Assembly: GCA_012032065.1 (NCBI GenBank)
Contig: JAAURV010000123.1
Span: 1 to 8,383, forward strand
Source: Hyphomicrobiales bacterium
GTDB taxonomy: Bacteria; Pseudomonadota; Alphaproteobacteria; Rhizobiales; Aestuariivirgaceae
Length of the DNA stretch: 8,383 nt
Direction: 5' to 3'
Part shown: one piece after another, positions 1 through 7,956 of the stretch
Layout: each line of letters begins with the position of its first letter
Numbering within the stretch: position 1 is the stretch's first letter
The notes under the pieces: model-generated
What the model saw: only the letters and a program-made list of their open reading frames with translations
Databases searched by the model: none
Told to the model about the DNA's origin: nothing
Translations under genes and position numbers: made by a program

Positions 1-540
1 GTACTCTGATTTGAATGGCACATAGATCCATAGCTACATGCTGCTGTACACTTATTCAACGGTCTCAGTTGAGGCAAGGGCTTTGCCTGCTTCATCGGAT
101 ATGCTTTGCTGGCCACTCGATGTGTTGTCTGCTGGCAAGGCCGGGTAAACCCTGTCAGGAATATTCCGATACCTCTGCAACATTGCAACTCTTCATTGGA
201 ACAACACACGGTTCGGTTGAAGCCTATCATCAGGGCACACGGCTTAAACTTGTGATGAAAGCGATTATGCTGCACTGCATCCCTCCTGCCCATCAATGCA
301 CCCCTCCTGCCCATCCTTCCCTCCGAAGACTGCCTACTGGGCTGTGGTAGAAACCCTCATCGTGCAGCACGCTGGCCAGCAAGACATGGGCCCTGGTTCC
401 GCATTGCCTCGCTGTTCTCCGCTCTCTGTTCTGGCGCCTTGTGGCCTCTGACGCATTCCACTCGCGACCTCGTCCATTGCGCTGCATGCAGTACCATTGC
501 CGCTTGTCGCAGACGGCGCCTATTTCAATATCCTTGTAGC
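1..540. other. Unassigned stretch with no supported gene, probably foreign to the rest
   Basis: I can support no gene here. The open frame at 15-350 on the plus strand is rich in Cys, His and Leu, has no recognisable motif and no ribosome binding site, and looks like chance. The stretch is visibly poorer in GC than the neighbouring sequence and lacks the codon bias seen elsewhere in the window. It contains a small hairpin at 72-88 (AGGCAA/TTGCCT), two 10-base palindromes at 371-380 and 482-491, and a short pyrimidine-rich direct repeat at 277-315. These are weak signals that could arise by chance. The reading frame of the sensor gene to the right enters this stretch at about 545 and loses all family character there, so I infer a join. 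A eukaryotic non-coding origin is possible but unproven. Confidence 0.5.
277..315. repeat. Two imperfect 18-base direct repeats
   Basis: The unit gcatccctcctgcccatc at 277-294 recurs at 298-315 with one change (t to c at its fourth base), a period of 21 bases. A further pyrimidine-rich stretch follows to about 323. It resembles a small decayed minisatellite. No function is suggested by its position. Confidence 0.6.
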
Positions 541-547
541 CCATGAT

Positions 548-878
548 CGCTTTGCGCTGCCGTGCCGTCTGCTGTCCCCTGTACTCCTCCGCTGCCGCCT
601 CCACCTCGGCCCGGTCAAAGTCCTCGGCGGTGCCTGCGGCGATCATCGCCTGCCGTGCGGTTCCAAGCCGCGCGACGGCTTCCATCAAGGCCCTGGGCTC
701 GTCGCGAAGCGCCTCCCGCAGTTCCAGCCGCACTTCGCGCGGCAGCGCGCCACGCCAGCTGGCCGATCTCACGCATCTCGCCGAGGCGCAGCAGAAACCC
801 CAGCGCCACGGCATTCAACAGAAGCGACAGCGCAAAGATGACCCGGAGACCGATCCGCAGAGCCTCGCTTCGGGTCAT
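548..878 (-). pseudogene. Periplasmic heavy-metal-sensor-like membrane protein, frameshifted and C-terminally truncated
   Basis: Starting at ATG 878, the first frame gives a cationic start (MTRSEALRIG) and one hydrophobic segment at about residues 10-32, consistent with a membrane anchor. At about 745-760 the frame must advance by one base to continue as GALPREVRLELREALRDE. What follows is a charged, Ala/Arg-rich helical region reaching about position 550. A short N-terminal anchor plus an LPxExRxxLRxAL-type helical hairpin is typical of the periplasmic heavy-metal sensor / Metal_resist group, which are small periplasmic proteins of roughly 150 residues often encoded with sigma or anti-sigma factors. 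Here about 108 residues survive and the last 40 or so are missing, because the frame runs into unrelated sequence. The start codon overlaps the stop of the upstream frame (ATGA), so the two were probably cotranscribed. The frame break is probably a sequence error; the truncation looks like a join. The family call comes from pattern alone. Confidence 0.55.
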
Positions 879-990
879 TCGCCGTCTCCGCCAAGTCCAA
901 GCCCCAGAACCGCCAACTCGCCGCCCGCCGCCCCCGCGACCAGCCGCTCCAGCGCCGATCCACCGCCATCGGGCAAGGCGAGTGCCTTAA
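875..990 (-). CDS. C-terminal tail of an unidentified gene upstream of the sensor
   Basis: About 35 in-frame codons, ending LGLGLGGDGE at a TGA (877-875), overlap the sensor start codon in an ATGA arrangement. Such a 4-base overlap is typical of cotranscribed bacterial genes and is the main reason to think the frame real. The recognisable high-GC character ends at about 985-995, where the sequence switches to the plus-strand Asp-box gene. In related loci the gene before such sensors is often a sigma or anti-sigma type regulator, but the tail is too short and too low in complexity to identify. It could also be a chance open frame. Confidence 0.3.
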
Positions 991-992
991 AG

Positions 993-1797
993 GCGGGGGA
1001 TGTGGTGATTTCGTTGCGGGGGAACTCCAACAATGCCGCCGCCATTGAGCCGCGTGACCTTGGCGAACTGCCATTGTTTGCCACGCTTGACCTCGCAATC
1101 ATCCGCCTTGCCGATCTGGAAAGCGGCAACATCTCGTATCTGCGCTCCGATGACAGTGGCATCACCTGGGACCTGCGCCGCCTGGTGCAGGGCAAGGTGC
1201 GTGTGGGCAACGAACAACCGGCTTACCCACGCATGGCCGTCGATAGCAAAGGCCGCGTGCATCTGGTGTGGTCGGTGCTGCCGTTCCCCGGCGTGTTTGT
1301 GCTGTATGCGCGCTCGGATGATGGCGGCGAGACCTGGACGGAACCGCAAATCATCGATCGGGCTGATAGCGGGTTATATCTAAACGAGAACTACGGCCCC
1401 ATTTTTGTGTCCATCGCCGTCACCGTAGACCCGGTAGGCAAAGAGCGCTTGCACATGATCTGGGATGGCGCGCCCACCGTGGAGCGCAACTACATCTATT
1501 CGGACGATGGCGGCGTCACTTGGTCGCAGCGCTATCTGGTCTACCCCGAAATTCGCAACGTAGGCCGCGCAGGCTACAACCCCATTGTGATGGACAGCGC
1601 GGGCACGCTGCACGGCACCTCGTTTTTTTGGTACAGCACCTGGCTGGGCAACGGCTGGCTACCCAACTCCATCCGGTTTATCGAAAGCACCTCCGCCGAG
1701 CAGGGCAGCGTCGTCATCAGCCTGGGCAACCAGATCAACGTGGTCTGGCAGGACAAATTCAGCGAGCAAATTCCCGCGCAGGTCGGTTTGCATCGGG
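993..1797 (+). CDS. Asp-box (BNR / sialidase-like) beta-propeller protein, fragment lacking both ends
   Basis: The plus-strand frame gives about 268 residues of a repeat protein with three clear Asp boxes of the form SxDxGxTW: SDDSGITW at about 1146-1169, SDDGGETW at 1314-1337 and SDDGGVTW at 1500-1523. They are 56 and 62 residues apart, as expected of successive blades of a beta-propeller. Between them are blade strands such as PRMAVDSKGRVHLVWSV. The family includes sialidases and many extracellular sugar-binding or uncharacterised proteins. I see no FRIP/YRIP motif or catalytic set, so enzyme activity cannot be claimed. The open frame runs from 543 to 1946, but 543 to about 985 is the antisense of the sensor region and the part after about 1797 is the out-of-frame start of the aminotransferase. 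The true N- and C-termini are thus outside the window or lost at joins. Its source may differ from the sox segment. Confidence 0.7.
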
Positions 1798-1806
1798 CAT
1801 CGCCGC
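1780..1806. other. Probable join between the Asp-box fragment and the aminotransferase
   Basis: Left of this interval the plus-strand frame starting at 543 encodes propeller sequence; right of it, a frame shifted by one base encodes the aminotransferase N-terminal region (GENLIFLSIGEPD). There is no stop, start, ribosome binding site or spacer between them. The propeller frame continues only as meaningless Arg/Ala-rich sequence. The aminotransferase frame read leftwards loses similarity before about 1797. This is most simply a chimeric join. Confidence 0.6.
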
Positions 1807-2904
1807 CGCGCCGCGGCTGGCGAGAATCTGATCTTCCTGTCGATTGGCGAGCCGGATGCGCTGCCGCCCGTGGCTGTTATGGACGTTGTCGAACGGCAAA
1901 TGCGCGCCGGGCGCACGCGATATACCAGCGGACGGGGCGAGCCTGAATTTCTCAGCGCATTGTCGCGCAACTACACGCGGCAAACGGGCCGTGCGATCGC
2001 GCCGAACCAGTTCCTGTTTTTGCCGGGCACGCAGACGGCGCTCTTTGCCGCGATGATGACGGTGATCGATCATGGCGATGAAGTGCTGATGTCCGATCCT
2101 TACTATGCGACCTATGAAGGCGTGATCGCGGCGGCAGGCGGCATCGCGGTTCCGGTCAAGGCCGATCCCGATCATGGCTTCCATATCAAGGCGCAAGATC
2201 TGGAAAACGCGATCACGCCGCGTGCGCGCGCTCTCTTGCTCAACTCGCCAGGAAACCCGACGGGCGCGGTGCTCAATGCAACGGAGATCGCCGCAATCGG
2301 GAAGGTCTGCGCGGCACACGATCTGTGGATCGTTTCGGACGAGGTTTATGCGACGCTCACCTATGGCAATCACAAGTTCGCATCGCCCTTCGATGTGCCG
2401 GAACTGGAGAAGCGGACCGTTGTCGTGTCGTCTTTGTCGAAATCTCATGCCATGCCGGGCTTCCGCTGTGGCTGGATCGCGGCGTCGGAGGAGTTCTGCG
2501 CGCGGGCGCTGCCGATCACCGAAACCATGCTGTTCGGCTCTCAGCCGTTCCTCGAAGATGCGGCGGCGTTTGCGCTTCAAACCGAGTTTCCGGAAGTGGC
2601 GGAGCAGAAGGCCACCTATGAGCGCCGCGCACGCGCGCTTGTCGAAGGATTGCGGAAAGCGAGGATGGTCAGCGCGCGGATGCCGGAAGGCGGCATGTTC
2701 GTGATGATGGATGTGCGCAAGACCGGCCTTTCGGGTGACGAGTTCGCGCGGCGTCTCCTGGCCGAGGAAGCGGTGGTCACGATGCCCGGGGAAAGTTTCG
2801 GAGCAGGCGGCGCCGGGCATGTGCGCGTGGCGCTGACGGTTGGCGAGGATCAGATCGCCGAAGCCTGCCGGCGCATCGCGAAGCTGGCGGAGACACTTGC
2901 CTGA
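1801..2904 (+). CDS. Class I/II PLP-dependent aminotransferase, arginine:pyruvate transaminase-like, N-terminus missing
   Basis: The frame contains fold-type I aminotransferase landmarks in order: the SIGEPD start strand at about 1843-1860, a YTSGRGEPEF substrate-loop segment, NSPGNPTGA at about 2242-2268, the cofactor-binding SDEVY at about 2335-2349, and SLSKSHAMPGFRCGW at about 2431-2475, whose Lys is the expected Schiff-base residue for pyridoxal phosphate. The Arg that follows and the C-terminal GGMFVMMDVR and GHVRVAL segments also fit. The body recalls Pseudomonas AruH, which moves the alpha-amino group of arginine to pyruvate, but related members use other amino acids, so the substrate is open. 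A computed GTG start at 1870 would delete the conserved SIGEPD segment and is rejected. The frame is good back to about 1800, leaving 25-30 N-terminal residues lost at the join. The stop at 2902-2904 abuts the stop of soxG on the other strand. No frameshift is seen. Confidence 0.88.
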   Translation, partial: RRRAAAGENLIFLSIGEPDALPPVAVMDVVERQMRAGRTRYTSGRGEPEFLSALSRNYTRQTGRAIAPNQFLFLPGTQTALFAAMMTVIDHGDEVLMSDPYYATYEGVIAAAGGIAVPVKADPDHGFHIKAQDLENAITPRARALLLNSPGNPTGAVLNATEIAAIGKVCAAHDLWIVSDEVYATLTYGNHKFASPFDVPELEKRTVVVSSLSKSHAMPGFRCGWIAASEEFCARALPITETMLFGSQPFLEDAAAFALQTEFPEVAEQKATYERRARALVEGLRKARMVSARMPEGGMFVMMDVRKTGLSGDEFARRLLAEEAVVTMPGESFGAGGAGHVRVALTVGEDQIAEACRRIAKLAETLA

Positions 2905-3447
2905 TTACGTGACCCGATAGCCGAATTCTTCCGACATCAGCGTCAGCCATTCCCAGAAGCTTTCGGCAAAGCCGCGGAACAGCGACAACTCGAAAGCGTC
3001 TTCGCCCACGCGCGTCACATGCACGCCGACATGGGCCATCTGGGTCAGCGCCGACTTGCCAACCGGGAACTCACCCGCATGAAGATCGATGGGCGTTCCC
3101 TTGGCAAGCACCGCGCGGGCTTTCGGTCCTTCGATGCGGATGACGATGCGGCCATGGCTTTGGTCGCTCAGCGAGGCGAGGCCGCCCAGCTTCTTTTTGA
3201 GATCCCCATAGAGAGCGCCTTCGGAGATGGCGAAGTATTGATCCGGTCCCGCCCAGCGCACGCCGATGCCGCGCTGTTTTGCAAGCGCTTCGCTCAGCAG
3301 CTTCGACTTGCCCTTTCTCGCGATCACCGTGACGATCGACAGCGGATGGCGCACGGACAGGGTAACGCCCGGCGCGCCGTTGTCCGCGCCGAAGCGGCCT
3401 GGCTTGGCCAAGCCGGCAAGCGCGGAGACTCGCTGGAACTCAGGCAT
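2905..3447 (-). CDS. soxG: Sarcosine oxidase gamma subunit
   Basis: This 180-residue protein is the last gene of the sox operon. SoxG is the smaller folate-domain-like subunit of the cytoplasmic heterotetrameric sarcosine oxidase and packs against SoxA and SoxB; it carries no known cofactor. The call rests on its place directly after soxA, its length (a little below 200 residues is usual), and family-like segments such as WAGPDQYFAI, a DQSHGRIVIRIEGPKA stretch, and the C-terminal FRGFAESFWEWL helix followed by GYRV. Its ATG at 3447 lies inside the end of soxA, giving an 8-base overlap with the soxA stop at 3440, with an AGAGG-like ribosome site four bases upstream. Translation is therefore probably coupled to soxA. 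The TAA stop (2907-2905) touches the TGA of the convergent aminotransferase, so no terminator separates them. The frame is intact. Confidence 0.92.
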   Translation of the reverse strand: MPEFQRVSALAGLAKPGRFGADNGAPGVTLSVRHPLSIVTVIARKGKSKLLSEALAKQRGIGVRWAGPDQYFAISEGALYGDLKKKLGGLASLSDQSHGRIVIRIEGPKARAVLAKGTPIDLHAGEFPVGKSALTQMAHVGVHVTRVGEDAFELSLFRGFAESFWEWLTLMSEEFGYRVT

Positions 3448-6374
3448 GGAGCCTCTTGTTTTCGGGGTCGAAATGCATGGGTTCGGTGATCACGGCATTC
3501 ATGTGGATGCCGCGCAGGCCATCGAAGACCTGCACGGTCTCGCCGATGCGATTGCGGCCATTCGAAAGCAGCGCAAGCCCCAGCCACATATCGAGCATTG
3601 GCGACCACGCGACCGACGAGATATAGCCCTGATCCGCCGCCATCGATGGCCTGTCGCTCAACTTCAAGAGATGAGAGCCGGAGCGGAGTTTGTCGCGCCT
3701 GTCCACGGGCCGGATGCCAACCACGCATTGCCGTGCGGGATCGGTGAGGCCTTCGCGTGCGGCCATCATGCGGCCAATGTAGTCCTTCTTCGCGGACATC
3801 ATCTTGCCGAGACCGAGATCGCCGGCGGTCGTGGTGCCGTTCAATTCGCCGCCCGCGACATGGCCTTTCTCGATGCGCATGATTGAGAGCGCCTCGACGC
3901 CGTAGGGCACGATGGCGAATTCGGCGCCTGCCCGCAGGATCGTCCGCGCCACCATGCTTCCATAGTCCGCGGGCACCGCCAGTTCATAGGCATGTTCGCC
4001 AGAGAAGGAGATGCGGAAGAGGCGGGCCTGCAATCCATCCATGATGGTGATTTCGCGCGCCGCGAGATATGGCGTGTTCACGTCATCGAGGTTCGGGCCA
4101 TCGACAATCTTGTTAAGCGTCGCGCGCGCGCACGGGCCGGCGATTGCCATCTGTGCCCATTGTTCGGTGACAGAGACGTATTGAACATCAAGCTCCGGCC
4201 ACAGCGCCTGATGGCAGAACTCGATATGCGACATGACACGCGCGGCATTGGCCGTCGTCGTGGTCATGACGAAGCGATCGTCGGCCAATCTTGATGTCGT
4301 GCCGTCATCGAAAACGATGCCGTCCTCGCGCAGCATCAAGCCGTAGCGGGCCTTGCCAATGGCGAGAGCCGAAAATGTGTTGCAATAGAGCTTGTCAAGG
4401 AATGCGCCCGCGTCTTTTCCTTGAATGTCGATCTTGCCCAGCGTCGAAACATCGCAGAGGCCGGCGCCGTTTCGCGTGCCGAGCACTTCGCGCGAGGCGG
4501 ACGCGAGCCAATCCTCGCCGTCGCGCGGAAACCATGACGAGCGCATCCACAGGCCGGTTTCGACGAAGACAGCTCCCAACTCCGCTGCCCAGTCATGCAA
4601 CGGCGTCTTGCGCACGGGTTGGAAGTGATGGCCAACCGAAGGTCCGGCCAGTGCGCCGAACGAGACGGGCGTGTAATAGGGGCGGAATGTCGTCGTTCCA
4701 ACTTTTTCGATGCTCTGGCCCGTCGCCTCGCCAAGAATGGCGATGGCATTCACGTTTCCAAGCTTTCCCTGATCCGTCGCCATGCCGGTGGTGGTGTAGC
4801 GCTTGGCGAGTTCAATATCGCTGTAACCCTCCTGTGCCGCGAGCGGCAGATCCTTGAGCGTCACGTCGTTCTGGTAGTCGACGAAAGCCTTTCCGGCCGA
4901 GTCCTTCACCCACCAGAGAGGCGTGAGCGCAAAGGCTTCGTCGCGGCATTTGGGAATGGCAGGTGGCTTTCCCTTAAGCGTGCCCGCGCTGGCGCCTTCG
5001 GCAAGGCATTCGGAGAGCAGCATCGAACCCTTCGCTGAGCCTGCCGCGACGAACGCATCACCCACGGCGGGCGGCACGAAGGCAGCGACCTTCTCGTTCC
5101 AGATAGGTTTGGCGCCGCGATGGCACATGAGATTGACGATCGGGTTCCAGCCGCCCGACATGGCAATGGCGTCGCCTGGCAACGAGGAATGGAAGATTTC
5201 TTTTTCCTGATCGATCTTGATGCCGGTCACGCGTTTTCCGCCATGCACGGTGGCGATGCTTGCTTCAAACAAGACGGGAATGCCTCCCGCATCAGCCTCG
5301 CTTGCGGCGCGGCTGTCGAGGATGACTTCGACCTGAACACCGTGCGCTTTCATGTCGCGCGCGGTGCGATAGCCTGAATCGTTGTTGGTGAAGACGATGA
5401 TGGATTTGCCCGCCGCCGCGGCATAGCGGTTGGCATAGGTCCGCATCGCGGAGGCGAGCATCACGCCCGGCTTGTCGTTGCCGCCAAAGACGAGCGGGCG
5501 TTCTTCCGCGCCGGCCGCGAGCACGGCTTTCTTGGCGAAGAAACGCCAGTAGCGCTGACGGGTTCATAGGGTTTGGAACGGCGACATGATCGTTCACGCG
5601 CTCGGCGGCGCCGAAGATATTGCCGTCGTACCAGCCGAAGACCGTGGTACGCGGCATCAGCGTGACATTGGGCAGCGCGCCGAGTTCAAGGATCAGGCTT
5701 TCAGCCCATTCGAGGCCAGATTTGTCCGCGATCTCTTCGTTCTCGGAAAGTAATGAGCCGCCAAGCCGCGAACCTTCATCGGCGATGATCACGCGTGCGC
5801 CGGATCGCGCTCCGGCTAATGCCGCCATCAATCCAGCCGGACCAGAGCCGATCACCAGGAGGTCGCAATGCGCGTAAGCCTTTTCGTAGCGGTCGGGATC
5901 GGTTTCTTTCGATGCGCTGCCGAGTCCCGCCGCGCGGCGGATCAGCGGCTCGTAGATCGCTTCCCAGAAACGCTTCGGCCACATGAAGGTCTTGTAGTAG
6001 AAGCCCGCGACGAAGATCGATGAGGCGAGCGAGTTCATGGCACCCACATCGAAATCGAGCGACGGCCAGCGGTTCTGGCTTTTCGCCACCAGTCCCTCGT
6101 AGAGTTCGATCATGGTGGCGCGGGTGTTGGCTTCCTTGCGGCCGCCTTCGCGCAATTCGACAAGTGCGTTCGGTTCCGCGGCTCCTGCCGTCATCGCGCC
6201 GCGCGGGCGATGATACTTGAAGGAGCGGCCCATCAGATGCGTGCCGTTCGCGATCAATGCGGATGCGAGCGTATCGCCTGTCAAGCCAGTGTAAGACTTC
6301 CCATCGAACGTGAAGTTCAGCGGAACCGCGCGGCCGACAAGCCCGCCCTTGGCGAGACGAAAGCCAGCCATCAT
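3440..6374 (-). CDS. soxA: Sarcosine oxidase alpha subunit, with one net frameshift
   Basis: This is the large subunit of heterotetrameric sarcosine oxidase, about 977 residues once the frame is mended, against roughly 970-1000 in the family. The N-terminal part (to about residue 75) is the ferredoxin-like domain with a GDTLASALIANG segment and a KYHRPRG motif. Next comes a dinucleotide-binding domain with VIGSGPAG at residues 174-181, expected to hold NAD+. The second frame continues with RPLVFGGNDKPGVMLASA, a second Rossmann portion and SGGWNPIV. From about 4580 to the stop is a GcvT-like folate domain (CDVSTLGKIDIQG, SFSGEHAYEL, RIEKGH), which takes up the methyl-derived carbon as 5,10-methylene-tetrahydrofolate. 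Between about 5545 and 5577 the frame must move forward by one base (one insertion or two deletions): the frame from 6374 ends good sequence at VAVP, and the other begins at QRYWRFFAKKAVLAAG. Conserved sequence on both sides suggests a sequence error. The start overlaps the soxD stop as ATGA; a second in-frame ATG at 6371 is better spaced. Confidence 0.93.
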
Positions 6375-6646
6375 CGCCTCCTTCGCGCATAGTCGCGCGC
6401 GGTGATGGCGCTGAAGACTTCATGCGTCTCGGTATTGCGTGTCACCACGAGCCAGGCGCGGCAGCCGCCGGAGTGATGTGCGTATTCGTCGATGCGGCCT
6501 TTCGGATTGTCGCGGAGATAGACGTAATCGAACCACTGATCCATGGTGGCGCGATCGTTCGATGTGGGCCGTGCCGGCTTCGCATCGCCAAGGAAGGTGA
6601 ATTCCTCGACCGGTCTTGTTCCGCAATGGGGGCAGGGGATCAGCAT
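6371..6646 (-). CDS. soxD: Sarcosine oxidase delta subunit (zinc-binding)
   Basis: This 91-residue protein is the small subunit of the heterotetramer and binds a structural zinc. The N-terminus MLIPCPHCG gives Cys5 and Cys8; the later AHHSGGC segment supplies His58 and Cys62. That CxxC plus HxxxC set matches the known zinc ligands of SoxD. The YLRDNPKG segment before it is also characteristic. Length and position between soxB and soxA fit the family. The ATG at 6646 shares its A with the soxB stop (TGATG, a one-base overlap) and has no good ribosome binding site, so translation probably depends on coupling to soxB. The frame also opens upstream to 6814, but that part is the out-of-frame shadow of the soxB end. 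Its stop overlaps the soxA start by four bases (ATGA). Confidence 0.93.
   Translation of the reverse strand: MLIPCPHCGTRPVEEFTFLGDAKPARPTSNDRATMDQWFDYVYLRDNPKGRIDEYAHHSGGCRAWLVVTRNTETHEVFSAITARDYARRRR
6377..6383 (-). promoter_or_regulatory. Strong ribosome binding site for soxA
   Basis: AAGGAGG lies on the minus strand within the last codons of soxD. It is 2 bases from the first soxA ATG (6374) and 5 bases from the second (6371). Normal spacing therefore favours 6371, which shortens SoxA by one Met. Confidence 0.75.
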
Positions 6647-7895
6647 CAGTGCAAATTCGGCGTGGCGCCCTGGCCCTTTTCGTCGATCATGTATCCGCGG
6701 CGGAAACGATCGAGACGATAGGCGGCGTTGAGAGGATGACGTTCGTTCTTGGCGATGGTGTGGGCGAAGCACCAGCCGGAAGCAGGCGTTGCCTTGAAGC
6801 CGCCGTAACACCATCCGGCGTTGAGATAGAGGCCTTCGACAGATGTCCTGTCATGATGGGCGAGCCATCCATCGACATGTCCATGATGCCGCCCCATGAG
6901 CGCAGCACGCGTACGCGGGCAAGGCCGGGGACCATGGCGACACCGGCTTCGATCACATGCTCCACCATGGGCAGATTGCCGCGCCGGGCATAGGAGTTGT
7001 AGCCGTCGATGTCGCCGCCGAAGACGAGGCCGCCCTTGTCGGATTGCGAGACATAGAAGTGTCCGGCGCCGAAGGTGATGACGCCATCAATATACGGCTT
7101 CAGTCCTTCGGAGACGAAAGCCTGCAACACATGGCTCTCGATCGGCAGCTTGAGGCCGGCCATCGCGGCGACTTCCGAAGAGTTGCCGGCGGCCGCCAGC
7201 CCCAATTTCCTGCATTTGATGCCGCCGCGATTCGTCCGTACACCGATGACTTTACCGCTTTCGATGTCGATGCCTGTCACCTCGCAGTTCTGAATGATGT
7301 CGACGCCGCGGGAGTCGGCGCCTCGCGCGTAACCCCAGGCAACCGCGTCATGACGCACGGTTCCGCCGCGCCGCTGCAGCAATCCGCCCTTGATCGGAAA
7401 GCGTGCGTTCTGGAAGTCGAGGAACGGATACATCTCGCGCACATCGTGCGCGTCCAGCAGTTCCGCGTCGACGCCATCGATCCGCATGGCGTTGCCGCGC
7501 CTCGCAAACGCATCGCGCTGCGCATCGGTGTGGCAGAGATTGAGCACGCCCCGCTGCGAGACCATGGCGTTGAAGTTGAAGTCCTGCTCCAGGCCTTCCC
7601 ACAGCTTCATCGACCACTCGTAGAACGGGTTGTTGCCGGGCAGCATGTAGTTGGAGCGGATGATGGTGGTGTTGCGGCCGATATTGCCGGAACCGAGCCA
7701 GCCTTTCTCCAGTACCGCAATGTTGGCGATGCCGTGTTCCTTGGCGAGATAATAAGCGGTCGCAAGGCCATGGCCGCCGCCGCCCACGATGACGATGTCA
7801 TAGTCGGGCTTGGGTTCTGGGCTGCGCCAGGCCGGGGCCCAATGTTTGTGGCCGCTCAGGGAATTCTTAATGAGCGACAGGATAGAATATTTCAT
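6646..7895 (-). CDS. soxB: Sarcosine oxidase beta subunit, with one frameshift near the C-terminus
   Basis: This is the catalytic flavoprotein subunit of heterotetrameric sarcosine oxidase, which oxidises sarcosine to an imine intermediate using FAD and passes electrons to a covalent FMN and then oxygen, giving hydrogen peroxide. An FAD-binding Rossmann motif, VIVGGGGHGLA, lies at residues 35-45 with LEKGWLGSGN after it. RHDAVAWG at about 181-188 contains His182, the likely covalent FMN attachment residue by family position. The start at ATG 7895 (MKYSILSLIK) matches the usual SoxB N-terminus; the open frame up to 8030 is non-family sequence. Near 6845-6850 one base is missing: the frame from 7895 is good to SPIMTG, and the other resumes at TSVEGLYLNAGWCYGGFKAT. 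Mending it gives 416 residues, the normal family length, and a TGA that overlaps soxD by one base. A sequence error is therefore likely. No clear ribosome binding site precedes the start. Confidence 0.93.
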
Positions 7896-7956
7896 GTCAG
7901 GAAAAAGAGTTGACTGAGCGGAACAATAATTGCCCGGCGCGGCGGGCGCAACAGCT
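7896..7956 (-). promoter_or_regulatory. Short gap before soxB, presumed to hold any operon leader
   Basis: These 61 bases separate the TerB-like stop from the soxB start. They hold a GC-rich inverted repeat at 7932-7947 (GCCCG/CGGGC, 6-base loop) with no T-run on either side, so it is a poor intrinsic terminator. No convincing -35/-10 pair or purine-rich ribosome site is visible. The gap may also contain another join, since the sequence to its right seems unrelated to the operon. Confidence 0.25.

Noticed and set aside
15..350. 111-codon plus-strand open frame
   Set aside because: No ribosome binding site, no motif and an unusual Cys/His-rich composition; probably chance.
371..491. Perfect 10-base palindromes (GCTGGCCAGC and CTGCATGCAG) as operator sites
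   Set aside because: They are unrelated to each other, have no adjacent promoter or gene, and palindromes of this size arise by chance.
1759..2820. 353-codon minus-strand open frame
   Set aside because: Antisense shadow of the aminotransferase; Arg/His-rich, as expected of a high-GC shadow frame.
3266..3886. 206-codon plus-strand open frame across the soxA/soxG junction
   Set aside because: Antisense to two well-supported genes and without motifs.
5545..5577. Programmed ribosomal frameshifting in soxA
   Set aside because: No slippery heptamer with a downstream structure is evident, and similar breaks occur in three other genes, so sequence error is simpler.
6957..7913. 318-codon plus-strand open frame
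   Set aside because: Antisense of soxB, which has clear flavoprotein motifs on the other strand.
7932..7947. GC-rich inverted repeat as an intrinsic terminator
   Set aside because: Only a 5-base stem and no T-run on either side; not enough to call a terminator.
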